From an uncultured Bacteroidales bacterium (lineage in GTDB: Bacteria; Bacteroidota; Bacteroidia; Bacteroidales; UBA932), in contig CAJOHX010000002.1 in assembly GCA_905234475.1 (NCBI GenBank), positions 62,001 through 126,000 of the forward strand: a stretch of 64,000 nt of DNA, written 5' to 3'. The notes under the pieces are model-generated. The model made no database searches. It saw only the letters and a program-made list of their open reading frames with translations, and had not been told where the DNA came from. Every line of letters begins with the position of its first letter. Within the stretch, counting starts at the first letter, position 1. Both the position numbers and the translations under genes were made by a program. Shown in pieces: positions 62,798 through 64,000 of this stretch.

Positions 62798-64000
62798 GAA
62801 ACAATATCCTGCTGCCGGCGCTTTTCGCCGGCTTCCTCCTGCTTGCGGGCTGCGAAAAGAACATGGAGCCGCAGCCCGGGACGATCACGCCCCCCGTGAT
62901 CTTCGCGGACGATTCTTCCTGCTACCTGGACATGGCCAGCGCCACCTACTCGGTGACCCTCCCCACCACCACGGACTTCTCCCAGATCCCGGTGAAGTTC
63001 GCCACCGACGCCCGCATCATGTTGGGAGAGATCGAATTGGCCAAGACCGGCGCAACCCTCGACCTGAGCAGCCCCCTGACCCTGCGCTTCATCCTGGGGA
63101 AGACCTACCAGGACTTCACGCTCAGGGCGGAGAATACCGGCCTGCCCGTCGTCCGGATCCAGACCCCCGCTCCCGTGACCAGCAAGGAGAACTGGATGGA
63201 AGGGGCCTCGATCCGCATCGAGCTGCCCGACGGGACCGTGGATTACGAGGGGAAGATGAGCATCCGCGGCCGCGGCAATTCCACCTGGAACTATCCCAAG
63301 AAGCCCTACGCCCTCAAACTCGACGCCAAGGCGAAGATCCTGTCCATGCCCTCCCACAAACGCTGGGTGCTGCTGGCCAACTGGAAGGACCGCACGATCA
63401 TGCGCAACGAGGCCGCCTTCTGGCTCTCCCGCCAGACCGGACTCCCCTACACCGTCCGCGGGCAGTTCGTGGAGCTCGTCTTCAACGGCAGGCACGTGGG
63501 CAACTACTATCTCTGCGAGCAGATCAAGATCGGCAAGGACCGCGTGAACGTGGAGGACGGCGGCCTGCTGCTGGAGCTGGACACCTATTTCGACGAAGTC
63601 AACCGCTTCTGGTCCAAGGACTTCCATCTCCCCTGGATGGTCAAGGAACCCGATGAGGAGGAGCTCACCGCGGAGCAGTTCGACGCCTTCAAGCAGTGGA
63701 TCGCGGAGCTGGAAGCCATCCTCAGGGACGAGACGCGCGTCAAGGCCCACGAGTACACGGAGTACATCGACGTGGACACGGCCATCGACTTCCTGATCGC
63801 GCAGGAGCTCACCGGCAACAACGACTTCTACAACACCTGGCCGGCCGACGGGCCCCACAGCGTCTATCTCTACAAGCAGCCCGGCGGCAAGCTCTACACC
63901 GGGCCGATGTGGGATTTCGACTTCCACACCTTCCTGCCGGGCCGCACCAAGATGTGGGCCGGGGCGACCAAGACCATGTACTACCCCGCCCTGCTCAAGG
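62794..64000 (+). CDS. CotH-kinase-family lipoprotein, 3' end outside window
   Basis: The first 402 residues are seen and the frame runs off the window. A lipoprotein signal (MRNNILLPALFAGFLLLAGC, Cys at 20) is followed by an IPT-like beta stretch and, from about residue 145, the CotH module: MSIRGRGNSTWNYPKKPYAL, LANWKDRTIMRNEAAFWLS and GPMWDFDFHTF with the catalytic-type DFD. CotH proteins are atypical kinases that phosphorylate surface proteins. It overlaps the GH3 gene by 4 bases. Confidence 0.88.
   Translation, partial: MRNNILLPALFAGFLLLAGCEKNMEPQPGTITPPVIFADDSSCYLDMASATYSVTLPTTTDFSQIPVKFATDARIMLGEIELAKTGATLDLSSPLTLRFILGKTYQDFTLRAENTGLPVVRIQTPAPVTSKENWMEGASIRIELPDGTVDYEGKMSIRGRGNSTWNYPKKPYALKLDAKAKILSMPSHKRWVLLANWKDRTIMRNEAAFWLSRQTGLPYTVRGQFVELVFNGRHVGNYYLCEQIKIGKDRVNVEDGGLLLELDTYFDEVNRFWSKDFHLPWMVKEPDEEELTAEQFDAFKQWIAELEAILRDETRVKAHEYTEYIDVDTAIDFLIAQELTGNNDFYNTWPADGPHSVYLYKQPGGKLYTGPMWDFDFHTFLPGRTKMWAGATKTMYYPALLK

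Overview
The window comes from a GC-rich member of the Bacteroidetes, most likely a Bacteroidales gut or rumen lineage. Four things support this. Promoters match the Bacteroidetes consensus (TTG, 19-20 nt, TAnnTTTG), for example at 49002-49031 and 57069-57098. There are many short lipoproteins with Cys-containing signal peptides. A TonB-dependent receptor and a PnuT-type transporter sit behind a TPP riboswitch. Gene families such as YccF, TSCPD, DUF1460-like, CotH and two-synthase leu clusters are common in this group. No phage, integrase, insertion sequence, tRNA, rRNA or CRISPR array was seen.

Layout. 1-2.7 kb (+): the end of nadE, an alanine/Na+ symporter and a hotdog thioesterase. 2.7-5 kb (-): an M48-type peptidase behind two lipoproteins. 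5-22 kb (-): a nearly gapless 14-gene amino-acid operon (ilvD-ilvB-ilvN-ilvC-leuA-leuC-leuD-leuA2-leuB-ilvE-aminotransferase-metX-lysC-lysA), facing a divergent thrA-thrB-thrC-asd operon (22.1-27.8 kb). Together these hold much of branched-chain, Lys, Met and Thr synthesis. 27.8-39.2 kb: assorted envelope and housekeeping genes (lipoproteins, an acyltransferase, purU, a tandem-duplicated Stealth-type phosphotransferase, DUF1460, YccF, a YbaK-type editing protein, TPR, Dabb and two esterases). 39.1-43.4 kb (-): gdhA and a receiver-like/PEP-binding fusion. 43.8-49 kb: hsp20, MBL hydrolase, mtnN, HAD phosphatase, a kinase-AAA+ fusion and clpP. 49-56 kb (+): a complete his operon preceded by a His-rich leader peptide and an attenuator hairpin. 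56.3-57.1 kb: an AT-richer GNAT toxin-antitoxin-like pair. 57.1-60.2 kb: TPP riboswitch, TonB receptor, PnuT. 60.2-64 kb: small alarmone synthetase, TerB-DnaJ protein, GH3 enzyme and a CotH-like lipoprotein cut by the window end.

Most notable points. (1) A his leader peptide with four consecutive His codons plus a terminator hairpin. (2) A protein-kinase-like/AAA+ fusion immediately upstream of clpP. (3) A Stealth-type protein made of two full tandem copies. (4) thrA and gdhA each broken by an apparent 8-nt deletion. (5) Short interspersed palindromic repeats that form the end of LeuC, the beginning of the second LeuA-like synthase and the start codon of the Stealth protein. (6) A scar carrying the tails of a purU paralogue and an esterase. 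All functions are inferred from sequence reading alone; no database search was run.
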